Shown in pieces: positions 31,989 to 41,038 of a stretch of 57,748 bases of DNA. The notes beneath the pieces were generated by a model. The model worked only from the letters and a program-made list of their open reading frames with translations, was not told where the DNA came from and did no database searches. Every line of letters starts with the position of its first letter. The stretch's first letter is position 1. Position numbers and translations under genes: made by a program. The DNA is from Rhodospirillaceae bacterium (GTDB lineage Bacteria; Pseudomonadota; Alphaproteobacteria; Rhodospirillales; Rhodospirillaceae): contig SHVO01000004.1 in assembly GCA_009694245.1 (NCBI GenBank), forward strand, positions 1-57,748, in the 5' to 3' direction.

Positions 31989-34163
31989 ATGAAGATGCGA
32001 TGGACCGTTAGAAACCGCCAGGACGCGTTGACGAGCCATAAAGGGCCGGCGGCGTTCGCCGTCTTGCTTGGCTTTATTGCGGCCGTGCCGAGATTGCCAG
32101 TTCTGGCGGCGGACGGCGCCCCGAGCCCTGAGCCTCGAATCGGCTCGCTCATCCTACCCGAACGCAAGCCGCCGGTTCCCGCGGCCAAAAGCTCGTCAGT
32201 TCCACCGCCAGCGGCCGCCTTGCCGACGCTCAATGTGACCGCGCCGGCGCCGACGCTAACGATGCGTGAGAAAGAGATTTTCACCCAAGCCGTAAAGGCA
32301 GCCACGCGCCGCGAATGGTCACGCGCGCGCGCCACTGTCGCCACCGCCCGCCATCCGCTGTTGTCTAAGATCATCGAATGGGCCTTCCTGCGAGAACCCG
32401 GCCCCCATGCCGACTTCACCGCTAGGACCAGGTTTCTTACCGCCAATCCCCTGTGGCCAAACGCGAGTGACATCCGCCGCCGGGCGGAGGACAGCATCGA
32501 TCGATCAGTGCCGACATCAGACCTATCCGCATGGTTTGAACCCCACCCGCCCCTATCGACGGCCGGAAAGGTCGCCTACGCCCGCGTACTCGAAACCCAG
32601 AGTAAGTCTGCCGACTCCCAGGCGATGGCACGCGACGCTTGGATCACCGGCACCTTCAGTCGGGACGAAGAGCGAGATTTCTTACAGAAATTCGGTTCGA
32701 TTTTGACGGCTGAAGACCATTGGGCACGTATTGACCGGATTCTCTACGACGAGCAAACCACGGCCGCGACCCGCCTGATGCGGTATATCGACCCGGGCCG
32801 GGTCCAGCTCGCACGGGCGCGAATCGCACTGATCACCGGCGCGCGCAATACCGAGGCAGCCCTCGCCGCAGTGCCGCCCGCGCTTCAAAACGACGCGGGC
32901 CTGCTCTATGACCGTATCCGCTGGCGCCGGCAACACGACAACGAAGCGGGTGCCCGCCAACTTGTGCCGCCCTTCGCAGCCGGAGGCCCGCGTCCCGACT
33001 TGTGGTGGCGCGAACGCCAAGCGCTTGCCCGCGACGCCCTCGGCAAAGGTGAAATCAGCGAAGCCTATGATTTGGCCAAGCACCACGGGACCATCGATGC
33101 GCTTAGCGTTTCCGAGGCTGAATGGCTGGCGGGTTGGATCGCCCTCCGCTTTCTGAAAGACGGCGACGCGGCGCTCGCGCATTTTCAAAGGGTCTATGAT
33201 GCTGTTCAGACGCCGCCGAGCGCCGCCCGGGGCGCCTATTGGATCGGGCGCACGACCGAGTTTCTCGGCCGACCCGACCTCGCCGCCGAATGGTATCAAC
33301 GCGCGGCAACCCATGTGACGACCTATTACGGCCAGCTTGCCTTGGCGCGGCTTCGCGGCGACGGCGTGCCGCAGCTCCCGCAGGACCCGGCCCCGACGGC
33401 TGAGGAACGCGCGGCGTTCAATTCATCCGAGTTGACCCAAGCCTTGCGCGTACTGATGGAGGTCGACGCCAAGACCTACCAGCGCGCCTTCGCTCAAGCG
33501 CTGGCCGAGAACGCCGCCTCAGCCTCGGATCGGCATATGACCGCGGAACTGCTGAGCCGCCGGGCGCGCGTCGACCTCGGTGTCGTCGTGGCCCGCCAAG
33601 CGGCGCGCGACAAGATCATGCTCGTACAATACGGCTACCCCACGCCGGCTTATGCCTTTCCCGGTGCGCCGGAGAAGGCCCTGATCCTTGCGATCGCGCG
33701 TCAGGAGAGCAATTTCGACGTCGACGCACGCAGCAGCGTCGGCGCTCGCGGCCTCATGCAGCTCATGCCGCCGACGGCGCGCGCGGTCGCGAAGGCGAGC
33801 AAGCAGGCCTATGCCGAAAAGAGACTTACCACCGACCCGGCCTACAATATCCAGCTTGGCTCGGGCTACCTGAGGACGCTGCTGTCAATTTTCGACGGGT
33901 CCTATGTCCTCGCAGCCGCCGCCTACAACGCCGGCCCGAACCGCTCGCGCCAGTGGATCCGCCAGTTCGGAGATCCGCGCGATCCGAAGACCGATGCTAT
34001 AGATTGGGTCGAGCAAATTCCATTCTCGGAAACCCGCAACTACGTTCAGCGCGTTATGGAAAACCTCATGGTTTATCGCGCTGTTCTTGGAGGCGTGAGC
34101 GAAGTGGCAAGGACGTTAGAGCGCGAACTCGTGCGGCACGAAGAACAGCGCCAACCAAATTGA
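31989..34163 (+). CDS. slt: Soluble lytic murein transglycosylase (SLT family)
   Basis: Lytic transglycosylases cleave peptidoglycan glycan strands to 1,6-anhydromuropeptides. The 724-residue protein has a signal peptide (AAFAVLLGFIAAVPRLPVLAA), a Pro/Ala-rich linker and a long helical superhelix (about 90-500). The catalytic domain carries Glu573 in IARQESNFDVDARSSVGARGL, then MQLMPPTA, YNIQLGSGYLRTLL and YVLAAAAYNAGPNRSRQW. The order matches Slt-type enzymes. It acts in the periplasm. It ends 94 bases from the convergent bactofilin gene, with a shared terminator between. Confidence 0.95.
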   Translation: MKMRWTVRNRQDALTSHKGPAAFAVLLGFIAAVPRLPVLAADGAPSPEPRIGSLILPERKPPVPAAKSSSVPPPAAALPTLNVTAPAPTLTMREKEIFTQAVKAATRREWSRARATVATARHPLLSKIIEWAFLREPGPHADFTARTRFLTANPLWPNASDIRRRAEDSIDRSVPTSDLSAWFEPHPPLSTAGKVAYARVLETQSKSADSQAMARDAWITGTFSRDEERDFLQKFGSILTAEDHWARIDRILYDEQTTAATRLMRYIDPGRVQLARARIALITGARNTEAALAAVPPALQNDAGLLYDRIRWRRQHDNEAGARQLVPPFAAGGPRPDLWWRERQALARDALGKGEISEAYDLAKHHGTIDALSVSEAEWLAGWIALRFLKDGDAALAHFQRVYDAVQTPPSAARGAYWIGRTTEFLGRPDLAAEWYQRAATHVTTYYGQLALARLRGDGVPQLPQDPAPTAEERAAFNSSELTQALRVLMEVDAKTYQRAFAQALAENAASASDRHMTAELLSRRARVDLGVVVARQAARDKIMLVQYGYPTPAYAFPGAPEKALILAIARQESNFDVDARSSVGARGLMQLMPPTARAVAKASKQAYAEKRLTTDPAYNIQLGSGYLRTLLSIFDGSYVLAAAAYNAGPNRSRQWIRQFGDPRDPKTDAIDWVEQIPFSETRNYVQRVMENLMVYRAVLGGVSEVARTLERELVRHEEQRQPN

Positions 34164-34195
34164 CCATTGCCCAAAAGGCGGGTGCCAAAATGACG

Positions 34196-34223
34196 AAAGG
34201 GCCGGTTTGATCCGGCCCCTTTT
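34196..34223. terminator. Bidirectional intrinsic terminator between slt and bactofilin
   Basis: AAAGGGCCGG (34196-34205) pairs with CCGGCCCCTTTT (34212-34223), with TTTGAT as the loop, giving a GC-rich stem flanked by A and T runs. It serves slt on the plus strand (T-run) and, through the A-run, bactofilin on the minus strand. Confidence 0.8.
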
Positions 34224-34256
34224 CTCACGCAACGCCTGCGCAAATCCGAAATTGCG

Positions 34257-34742
34257 TTAGGTCGCGGCGATGGCTGGCTTGGGCATGCCGCCGATGCGCG
34301 ACGCGCCGATCATTGGACGATCCATGGGGCGGGGCACTTCCACCGGTGCCAAGCCGGATTCGGTAATGCGCTTGCAGTGGCCTTCCATATAAGCGCCAGG
34401 CTCGATCGCAAGGCTTTCGTGTTCAACCTCGCCCGACATGCGGGCCGTCGAGGCCAGGAAAACGCTCTTCGAGCGGATCAAGCCTTTGATCGCGCCGTGC
34501 ATACGAACGGTTTGCGCCACAACTTCGCCGACAACCGAGCCTTTGACTCCGACGATCAGCGCTTTGCAGCGGATATCGCCATTGACCACGCCGTCGACTT
34601 GAATTTCACCGCCGGAGTTGAGATTGCCCTCGATCGACAGATCGGCGCTGATGATCGATGGCACCGCCTTGACGGCGATGTCAGCCCGCGCATCCTGCGC
34701 TTGGCCGTTGCCGTTGATGGCTTTACTGCCCTTTGAAAACAT
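34257..34742 (-). CDS. Bactofilin-family cytoskeletal protein
   Basis: Bactofilins polymerise into membrane-associated filaments that place wall enzymes. The 161-residue protein has disordered ends and a beta-helical DUF583 core made of short repeats: SADLSIEGNLNSGGEIQVDG, VNGDIRCKALIVGVKGSVVGE, VVAQTVRMHGAIKG, SKSVFLASTARMSGEVEHE. Its first 20 bases overlap the end of the M23 peptidase gene, so translation is coupled. Pairing of a bactofilin with an M23 peptidase is recurrent in Alphaproteobacteria and points to joint action in cell shape. Confidence 0.95.
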   Translation of the reverse strand: MFSKGSKAINGNGQAQDARADIAVKAVPSIISADLSIEGNLNSGGEIQVDGVVNGDIRCKALIVGVKGSVVGEVVAQTVRMHGAIKGLIRSKSVFLASTARMSGEVEHESLAIEPGAYMEGHCKRITESGLAPVEVPRPMDRPMIGASRIGGMPKPAIAAT

Positions 34743-36168
34743 CGCTGCCGGCTTTCAAAAACTTCAAGGGATTCACTTGCTGACCATTATTCAGAACTTC
34801 GTAGTGGACGTGAGGGCCCGAGCACCGACCGCTACATCCAAGCTGTCCAAGAACTGTGCCGCGCTCGACCTTGTCCCCGTCCTTGACGTTGAGGCGCGCC
34901 ATATGGCCGTAACGCGTGACCAGGCCCATGCCATGGTCGATTTCGACCATACGACCATAGCTGCCATCCCAACCGGCGTGAACCACTTTTCCCTCGCCCG
35001 AGCTGAGCACCGACGACTTGTAGGCAGCGCCCAGATCAAGCCCTAGATGTTGCGCCGTCAGACCCGTGAAAGGGTCTTTGCGCACCCCGAAACCGCTGTT
35101 GAGTTCAAAATTCCTGACCGGCGTATCCAGCGGCAACCGCCTGATCAAGCTTTGCAGGTCCTGGAGTCGGTCGACGTTGGCATTGAGCTGGTACAACGAC
35201 TCCTGAAGCGGCCCGGAATCGCGCCCGGCGTTATCGAGTGGGATGAACGGGCCGCCCTGACCGGCGCCGGCCTTTTGCCGCTTCGCCAAGAGATCGATAT
35301 CGAGACCCGTAACACTCAAGGACGACTCGATCGCCGATATCTTTGTTTCCGCGACTTCCGCGAAGCGATGATAGAGCAGGAGCTGGTTGCTCTCCATTTC
35401 GCGGATTTGATTTTCGAGGGCGTCGAGCTTCTGCGCCAGGCCTTCGCGTTCGGAAAGCGCCATATCGCGCTGCAGGGCCACCTGTCGGAGTTCGAGACTT
35501 TCCGTAGCGATGAAGGGCGTCTTCTGGTGATGGTCGACGACGTTGACCATCGAGTCCTCAAGTTTTGCGAGTTCGTCGAGCAGGCCCTTGCGCTCCTGGT
35601 CGGCATGGCCGCGATCAAGCTTGGCCTTGTTTAGAACCAGGTCGACGTCTTCGGTATCCCCGGCCAGAGCGCCGGCCGGATCGATGAGCGCGGCTTTGGC
35701 GCGGCTTTTGATTTTCGCGACTAAGCCGATCTTCTTATCCGAGGCTCTGCTAAGCTCGGCGGCCTTATTCTTGAGAAGCGCGGCTTCGCGATCAACCAAA
35801 GTAAGCGACTGCTGATAATTGCTTTCCAAATCCTTGGTAAGGTCGGCGACGCGGTCCTTATATATTGAGACTTGCGCCAGCAATTGCTCGTAGCCCACGC
35901 GCGCGTCCTTGATCTCGACATTCTTGGCGCTGATGCGCTCACTATGGTTCATGGCGAGGCCGGAGCTGAACAGCGTCCACGTCCCAAGAACCAAACTCAC
36001 CGTAACAAGTACAGCCTGGCGGTTGGTGGACAGTCGCAGCGTCCGCATGCGTTCGCCAGACCGGACAATGAGCTGGCGTTCCGGAAAGAACCGCTGAAGA
36101 AGTTTTTGTGCTCGGTTGAGCCCGCGATCCTGCGGGTCAAACTTCGAGTGTTGTTTACCTGAAAACAC
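34723..36168 (-). CDS. M23 (LytM) family peptidase with coiled coil
   Basis: This membrane protein probably cuts peptidoglycan peptide bonds. A GTG at 36168 follows AGAGGGGG and gives 481 residues; another GTG at 36192 is possible. One TM helix (AVLVTVSLVLGTWTLFSSGLA, about 52-72) is followed by long coiled coil (about 80-320, rich in E, K, L). The C-terminal M23 domain has zinc ligands in TAQHLGLDLG and GPHVHYEVL, which keep the HxxxD and HxH motifs, so the enzyme looks active. It precedes and overlaps the bactofilin gene by 20 bases. Confidence 0.93.
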   Translation of the reverse strand: MFSGKQHSKFDPQDRGLNRAQKLLQRFFPERQLIVRSGERMRTLRLSTNRQAVLVTVSLVLGTWTLFSSGLAMNHSERISAKNVEIKDARVGYEQLLAQVSIYKDRVADLTKDLESNYQQSLTLVDREAALLKNKAAELSRASDKKIGLVAKIKSRAKAALIDPAGALAGDTEDVDLVLNKAKLDRGHADQERKGLLDELAKLEDSMVNVVDHHQKTPFIATESLELRQVALQRDMALSEREGLAQKLDALENQIREMESNQLLLYHRFAEVAETKISAIESSLSVTGLDIDLLAKRQKAGAGQGGPFIPLDNAGRDSGPLQESLYQLNANVDRLQDLQSLIRRLPLDTPVRNFELNSGFGVRKDPFTGLTAQHLGLDLGAAYKSSVLSSGEGKVVHAGWDGSYGRMVEIDHGMGLVTRYGHMARLNVKDGDKVERGTVLGQLGCSGRCSGPHVHYEVLNNGQQVNPLKFLKAGSDVFKGQ

Positions 36169-36179
36169 GCCGCCCCCTC

Positions 36180-36203
36180 TTACTGATAACACCCTGTCAG
36201 TAA
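36180..36203. repeat. Inverted repeat TTACTGA-N10-TCAGTAA at the M23 gene start
   Basis: Perfect 7-base arms (36180-36186 and 36197-36203) enclose the first possible GTG start (36190-36192) of the M23 gene and end 12 bases before the second GTG. It could be an operator or an mRNA hairpin that affects initiation. Confidence 0.4.
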
Positions 36204-36507
36204 ATACGCCCCGGGGGATCGTTCGTATTCGTCCCCGGTCTTGACCCCAACTTTTCCTTTGAAACTGCGTCGGCTAAAGACGTGCTTCGCGTTCTTTTAA
36301 GCAACGTAACACCCCCCCGCGCAGCACCAGCCGGAACCATGTTCATCCGTCTGGCCGCTACGATCAGGCGAATACGCCGTGACGCTCGGAAAAGAGCTGG
36401 CAGCCAGTTTACATCCTGCCGTTTCTACCCCTTAAATTCAAAGAGAAAGTAAAGGTTCATTTAACTTTTTAGAAACAATATGTTGGTGGAGTTTTTAAAG
36501 TCCTTTT
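36204..36507. other. Intergenic region between M23 gene and pgpA
   Basis: These 304 bases separate divergent genes. The right part (36420-36500) is AT-rich (TTAAATTC, TTCATTTAACTTTTTAGAAAC) and is likely to hold promoters for one or both. I see no RNA gene, riboswitch or coding frame. A run of seven C (36310-36316) stands out but has no evident role. Confidence 0.4.
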
Positions 36508-37143
36508 GTGAACCACTCTCAATACTTTAATGTGGCTAATCCTCGTCCCGCGTTAACTATGCCCCGAATGCCAACCCATCCCCGACCGCCTCAGCAGCAG
36601 CAAAATACCCCCGCGGCCGGCGGATGCGAGCCGCTGGTGACGGAAAATGGCTGGCGAATTGGCGGCCCGGATTGGCGTAAACCAAAACCGGAGGGCCTGG
36701 TATTTTTGACCTGGTTTGGCGCGGGGTTTTCCTTTCACGCCCCGGGCACAGTTGGCTCGCTCAACGCCCTGCCCATGGCGGCGGCGATCGCCTGGCTGAC
36801 GGGCGAGCGCTCGCTGATCATCGCTGCGATTTTTCCGTTCGTCCTCGGGCTGATTTACACCGCGCGCTATTTGCGCAGCGAACCCGGGGCGAGTGATCCG
36901 CAATGGATCGTGATCGACGAAGTGGTCGGCCTGTGGATAACGCTAGCGGTCGTTCCCCTGTACTGGCTGTGGTACCTGCTCGGCTTCGCACTGTTTCGAC
37001 TGTTCGATATTTACAAACCTTGGCCGGTTAGCTGGGCTGACCGTCATGTGCCGAGCGCACTTGGTATAATGCTGGACGACGTGCTTGCCGGCCTGTATGC
37101 CGCAGGGGTTCTCAGTGGCCTGCAGTACTTATGGGCTAGCTAA
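36508..37143 (+). CDS. pgpA: Phosphatidylglycerophosphatase A
   Basis: PgpA dephosphorylates phosphatidylglycerol phosphate in the inner membrane. The PgpA domain starts near residue 60: PEGLVFLTWFGAGFSFHAPGTVGSL, then WIVIDEVVGLWITL with conserved acidic residues, LFRLFDIYKPWP and SALGIMLDDVLAGLYAAG. The preceding 55 residues are Pro/Gln-rich (PQQQQNTP) and not part of the fold. The GTG at 36508 lacks a good ribosome site, and ATGs at 36559 and 36568 are alternatives. cinA follows 48 bases downstream on the same strand. Confidence 0.93.
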   Translation: MNHSQYFNVANPRPALTMPRMPTHPRPPQQQQNTPAAGGCEPLVTENGWRIGGPDWRKPKPEGLVFLTWFGAGFSFHAPGTVGSLNALPMAAAIAWLTGERSLIIAAIFPFVLGLIYTARYLRSEPGASDPQWIVIDEVVGLWITLAVVPLYWLWYLLGFALFRLFDIYKPWPVSWADRHVPSALGIMLDDVLAGLYAAGVLSGLQYLWAS

Positions 37144-37191
37144 CGCTGGTCTGCCGAATCTTAAGAACGGCCCTCATTCCAAAGTCCCCTC

Positions 37192-37692
37192 ATGAATGAC
37201 CTGCCCCTTGATCTCATCGACTTAGCTAAAGAGGTCCTGAGCGCAGCCAAGGCCGCGAAAAAGCGCATCGTTACGGCGGAATCTTGTACGGGCGGCATGC
37301 TCGCCGGCTGCCTGACCGCCAATGCCGGGTCGTCGGAAGTCGTGGACTGTGGCTTCATCACCTACTCCAATGAATCTAAATCGCGGCTTCTGGGTGTCCC
37401 GCGCGACGCAATCGCCGATCTGGGTGCGGTCAGCGACGTAGTGGCCTCGGCCATGGCCGAGGGCGCGCTGGCGCAAACCGATGCCGACATGGCCGTATCG
37501 ATCACCGGCATCGCCGGACCCGCCGGCGGCACCAAGGAAAAACCCGTCGGCCTTGTCTACATGGCCCTCGCCCAAACCGGGCGCGACGCCCTGGTTAAAC
37601 GGTATATCTTTGCCGGTACGCGCAGCGATATTCGCCGGGCCGCCGTCGGCGCGGCGATGGAGCTTCTGCTCGGAAGCATGAAGGGCGAATAG
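37192..37692 (+). CDS. cinA: CinA-family nicotinamide-nucleotide amidohydrolase (PncC-type)
   Basis: The 166-residue protein is the stand-alone C-terminal CinA domain, which hydrolyses NMN to NaMN. It has VTAESCTGGMLAGCLTANAGSS near residue 25, CGFITYSNESKSRLLGV, SITGIAGPAGGTKEKPVGLVYMAL and GTRSDIRRAAV, all in family order. It lacks the N-terminal competence-damage MoCF-like domain of full CinA. The product of pgpA upstream is unrelated in function, but the pair is often adjacent in Alphaproteobacteria. It is convergent with the RatA/COQ10 gene, 13 bases apart. Confidence 0.93.
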   Translation: MNDLPLDLIDLAKEVLSAAKAAKKRIVTAESCTGGMLAGCLTANAGSSEVVDCGFITYSNESKSRLLGVPRDAIADLGAVSDVVASAMAEGALAQTDADMAVSITGIAGPAGGTKEKPVGLVYMALAQTGRDALVKRYIFAGTRSDIRRAAVGAAMELLLGSMKGE

Positions 37693-37705
37693 AGCTAATG
37701 CCCTC

Positions 37706-38161
37706 CTATGAAGGCTTCACGACTGACGCGGTTCCGTAGATCTTGGCCGCACGCGCCTCGAAGGCCGACACCATCCGGCGAACAGCCTCCTCGAACAGCA
37801 TACCGATCAGTGCCTGAAGCAGCTTCGATTTGAATTCGAAGGAGAGGAAGAAAGTGACCGCCGTGCCGCCGGCGGCGGGCGCGAAGTTCCATTCGTTGGT
37901 CAGATGCGCGAAGGGGCCATCAAGGTATTCCACGGTAATCGCCTCGACGGGCTTCAGGGTGATCCGCGACGCAAACCGCTCACGCACCATTTTGAAGCCG
38001 ACGGCCAAATCGGCCGTGAACGATGTTGGAGATTCGCGCCGCCTGATCCGGGAAGCAACGCACCACGGCAGGAACTCCGGGTACCTCTCCACGTCGGCGA
38101 CAAGTCCATAGACCTGCTCCAGCGTGTAGGGCAGCACCCGGGTTTCACGATGTGTCGGCAT
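37706..38161 (-). CDS. START-like RatA/COQ10-family protein
   Basis: The 151-residue protein is a START-like lipid-binding fold: PYTLEQVYGLVADVERYPEFLPWCVASRI, FTADLAVGFKMVRERFASRITL, then TNEWNFAPAAGGTAVTFFLSFEFKS and a C-terminal helix. In Alphaproteobacteria this gene stands next to lipA, and its relatives (Coq10) assist ubiquinone. The toxin name RatA comes from E. coli; no antitoxin is seen here, so a COQ10-like role is more likely. It follows lipA by 14 bases and ends the pdh series. Confidence 0.9.
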   Translation of the reverse strand: MPTHRETRVLPYTLEQVYGLVADVERYPEFLPWCVASRIRRRESPTSFTADLAVGFKMVRERFASRITLKPVEAITVEYLDGPFAHLTNEWNFAPAAGGTAVTFFLSFEFKSKLLQALIGMLFEEAVRRMVSAFEARAAKIYGTASVVKPS

Positions 38162-38175
38162 GTTGATTGCCGCGG

Positions 38176-39096
38176 CTAACCGCTAGCGAGGGCCATCGCC
38201 CGCGATTCGCGCAAGCGATCGAAATCGGCGTCGGCGTGGTACGAGGACCGCGTCAACGGACTCGCCGAGACCATATGAAAGCCCTTAGCCCGAGCCATGC
38301 GCTCATACTCGGCGAACTCATCGGGCGAAACGAAACGCTCGACCACGGCATGGCGCGGCGTGGGCTGGAGATATTGCCCGATGGTGAGAAAATCGACATC
38401 CGCCGCGCGCAGGTCATCCATAACCTGAAGAACTTCTTCTTTCATCTCGCCGAGGCCGACCATGATGCCGGACTTGGTGAACATAGCGGGATCGATTTCC
38501 TTCACACGCTCAAGCAGACGTAGGCTGGTATAGTAGCGGGCACTGGCGCGGATCTTGCGGTAGAGCCGCGGCACCGTTTCCAGGTTGTGATTGTAAACGT
38601 CGGGCCGCGCCCGGGCGACAAGATCGACCATGCCGAGTTTCTTGCGAAAATCCGGAGTCAGAACTTCGATTGTCGTGTTTGGATTGGCGGCGCGCACCGC
38701 CTTGATGACCGCCACCCAATGGGCCGCGCCGCCGTCATCGAGGTCGTCGCGGTCTACTGAGGTGATGACGACATGGCGCAGCCCCAGGCTGCGGACAGCT
38801 TCGCCGACGTGCACCGGTTCATCGGCATTAACGGCGCCAGGCTTCCCGGTCTTGACGTTGCAGAACGCGCAAGCCCTGGTGCAGATGTCTCCCAAGATCA
38901 TCATGGTTGCGTGCTTTTGCGCCCAGCATTCGCCGATGTTGGGACAGGCCGCTTCCTCGCAGACCGTGTGCAGCTTCAAGTCGCGCATAAGGCGCCGGGT
39001 CTCGTGATACTCCGGCGATGTCGGCGCCCTTACCCTCAGCCAAGCGGGCTTGGGCTGGCGCGGCGGATTATCCTTAATGGCTTCGACATTGCTCAT
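38176..39096 (-). CDS. lipA: Lipoyl synthase
   Basis: LipA inserts two sulfurs into octanoyl groups on lipoyl domains, here those of PdhB and PdhC just upstream. The 306-residue radical SAM enzyme has the auxiliary-cluster cysteines C46, C51 and C57 ([12 protein letters not shown]) and the SAM-cluster C72-x3-C76-x2-C79 (CTRACAFC). [24 protein letters not shown] and the terminal [10 protein letters not shown] are standard; the Ser of RSSY ligates the auxiliary cluster. It lies 19 bases after lpdA. Confidence 0.97.
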   Translation of the reverse strand: MSNVEAIKDNPPRQPKPAWLRVRAPTSPEYHETRRLMRDLKLHTVCEEAACPNIGECWAQKHATMMILGDICTRACAFCNVKTGKPGAVNADEPVHVGEAVRSLGLRHVVITSVDRDDLDDGGAAHWVAVIKAVRAANPNTTIEVLTPDFRKKLGMVDLVARARPDVYNHNLETVPRLYRKIRASARYYTSLRLLERVKEIDPAMFTKSGIMVGLGEMKEEVLQVMDDLRAADVDFLTIGQYLQPTPRHAVVERFVSPDEFAEYERMARAKGFHMVSASPLTRSSYHADADFDRLRESRAMALASG

Positions 39097-39115
39097 GCGT
39101 TGATCTTAGCACAGT

Positions 39116-40513
39116 TCACAGATTGATCGCGCGGCCGTAAGCGGCTAGCACCGCCTCGTGCATCATTTCCGAGAGGGTGGGATGCGGAAACACCGTATGC
39201 ATCAGCTCCTGCTCGGTGGTTTCCAGGGTCTTGGCCACGGCGTAGCCTTGAATCATTTCAGTGACTTCGGGCCCGATCATGTGCGCGCCTAAGAGCTCGC
39301 CGGTCTTGGCGTCGAACACCGTCTTGACCAACCCGTTGACGTCGCCGAGCACAATCGCCTTGCCGTTGGCGATAAATGGGTAGCGCCCGACCTTGACCTG
39401 ATAGCCCTTATCCTTGGCCGCCTGTTCGGTCAACCCAACGCTGGCGATCTGTGGATGGCAATAGGTGCACCCGGGAATGCCTAGGACGTTCAAGGGGTGT
39501 GGATGCAGTCCGGAGATTTTTTCGACGCAAATAACCGCTTCGTGGCCGGCTTTGTGCGCAAGCCACGGGGGACCGCAGAGGTCGCCAATGGCGTAGACGC
39601 CAAGCTCGCCGGTCTCGCCGTAGGGCCCAATCGCAACATGGGTCTTCTCGACCTTGATTTTGGCGCCCTCTAAGCCGAGATTTTCGACATTGCCGACGAT
39701 ACCGACAGCAACGATGACACGATCGAAGGTCAAAGCTTCCGCCTTCCCGGCTTGCTCGATGGTGGCGGCGACGCTGTTGGCACTTTTCTTCAACGCCCTT
39801 ACAGCGGCCTTGGTCTTGATGACCATGCCCTGATTTTCGAACTGTTTGTGGGCGAATGCGGAAATCTCCGCGTCTTCCACCGGCACGATGCGGTCCAAGA
39901 CTTCGACGACGGTCACCTTGGCGCCGAGGGTCTGGTAGAAGCTCGCGAATTCGATGCCGATGGCGCCTGAGCCGATCACCAGCAGCGTCTTCGGGAAAAC
40001 TTTGGGAACCATGGCATGGCGGTAGCTCCAGACCAATTCCCCGTCCGCTTCGAGCCCCGGCAATTCCCGCGCCCGCGCCCCGGTCGCAAGAATTATATTC
40101 TTGCCGCCAAGATCAGCGACCGTTTTGCCGTCCTTGCTAATATTCACCCGGCCTTTGCCGGCGAGTTTGGCATGGCCCTCAAACACCGTAACGCCGTTCT
40201 TTTTCATCAGGTGCTTGATGCCGCCATTGAGCTGACTGGCGACAGCGCGCGAGCGCTTCACGACCGCCGCGATGTCAAAACCGATGCTGTCGGCTTTGAG
40301 GCCGAACTCCGGGGCGCGCTGCATGAGGTGATATACCTCGGCCGTGCGCAGCAAGGCCTTGGTTGGAATGCATCCCCAGTTCAGGCAGATCCCGCCAAGA
40401 AGCTCCTTCTCGACGATCGCGGTCTTCATACCAAGCTGCGTTGCACGGATCGCCGCAGTATAGCCGCCTGGGCCGCCGCCAACGACGATAAGATCGAAAG
40501 TCTGTTTAGCCAC
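39116..40513 (-). CDS. lpdA: Dihydrolipoyl dehydrogenase (E3)
   Basis: E3 reoxidises dihydrolipoyl groups with NAD. The 465-residue flavoprotein has the FAD loop VVGGGPGGYTAAI, the redox pair C43-LNWG-C48, the NAD loop VIGSGAIGIEFASFY and a second FAD motif VYAIGDLCGPPWLAHKAGHE. The catalytic HxxxxE of the dimer interface is in HTVFPHPTLSEMM. It is encoded with the pyruvate dehydrogenase genes, 20 bases after the GNAT gene, and so probably serves that complex. Confidence 0.97.
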   Translation of the reverse strand: MAKQTFDLIVVGGGPGGYTAAIRATQLGMKTAIVEKELLGGICLNWGCIPTKALLRTAEVYHLMQRAPEFGLKADSIGFDIAAVVKRSRAVASQLNGGIKHLMKKNGVTVFEGHAKLAGKGRVNISKDGKTVADLGGKNIILATGARARELPGLEADGELVWSYRHAMVPKVFPKTLLVIGSGAIGIEFASFYQTLGAKVTVVEVLDRIVPVEDAEISAFAHKQFENQGMVIKTKAAVRALKKSANSVAATIEQAGKAEALTFDRVIVAVGIVGNVENLGLEGAKIKVEKTHVAIGPYGETGELGVYAIGDLCGPPWLAHKAGHEAVICVEKISGLHPHPLNVLGIPGCTYCHPQIASVGLTEQAAKDKGYQVKVGRYPFIANGKAIVLGDVNGLVKTVFDAKTGELLGAHMIGPEVTEMIQGYAVAKTLETTEQELMHTVFPHPTLSEMMHEAVLAAYGRAINL

Positions 40514-40533
40514 GCGTCACCTTTCGCGATTCA

Positions 40534-41031
40534 TCAAGCAGCCAGCGCGTGCAAGGCGCTCCCTGTGATGCGTTGTGTCTGCCACTCATCCATCGGTACT
40601 GCACCCAAACTCGCATAGAATCTGATCGCCGATTCGTTCCACTTCAGCACGTTCCACTCTATGCGACCGCAGTTCCCGGCGAGGGCGCGCTTGGCCAGGT
40701 ACCGGAAAATCGCTTTGCCGATTCCGCGGCCGCGGTACTCCGGTTCCACGTACAAGTCTTCGATGTAGATACCCGGCCGGCCGAGGAACGTCGAGAAAGT
40801 ATGAAAGCAAATTGAAAATCCAACCGCTTTGCCGCCGGCCTCGCAAATCAGAGCGAATGCCTTGCGGTCCGTGCCGAAAAGTGCCTGGGCAAGCAACTCC
40901 GGCGTGGCGACGACTTCGTGTTCCAGCTTTTCATCACGCGCAAGCGCGCGGATGAGGCCGATGAGGGTCTGCGTATCATCCGCTGTGGCATCGCGGATAT
41001 CGAAGAACCGGACGCGCGAGGGTTCCAACAT
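40534..41031 (-). CDS. GNAT-family N-acetyltransferase (diamine-acetyltransferase-like)
   Basis: The 165-residue protein is a GNAT fold with the acetyl-CoA loop EPEYRGRGIGKAIFRYLA and the strand GIYIEDLYV before it. WNVLKWNESAIRFYASLGAVPMDEW is the C-terminal pattern seen in spermidine/spermine or thialysine acetyltransferases. The substrate is not known. It sits between pdhC (7 bases) and lpdA (20 bases) on the same strand, so it is transcribed with them; a GNAT gene at this position is seen in some other Alphaproteobacteria, but its link to the complex is unproven. Confidence 0.88.
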   Translation of the reverse strand: MLEPSRVRFFDIRDATADDTQTLIGLIRALARDEKLEHEVVATPELLAQALFGTDRKAFALICEAGGKAVGFSICFHTFSTFLGRPGIYIEDLYVEPEYRGRGIGKAIFRYLAKRALAGNCGRIEWNVLKWNESAIRFYASLGAVPMDEWQTQRITGSALHALAA

Positions 41032-41038
41032 GATTGCC

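Noticed and set aside
37706-38161. RatA as a toxin of a toxin-antitoxin pair
   Set aside because: No antitoxin partner is present and the gene stands in the lipA/pdh series, where COQ10-like genes are usual.
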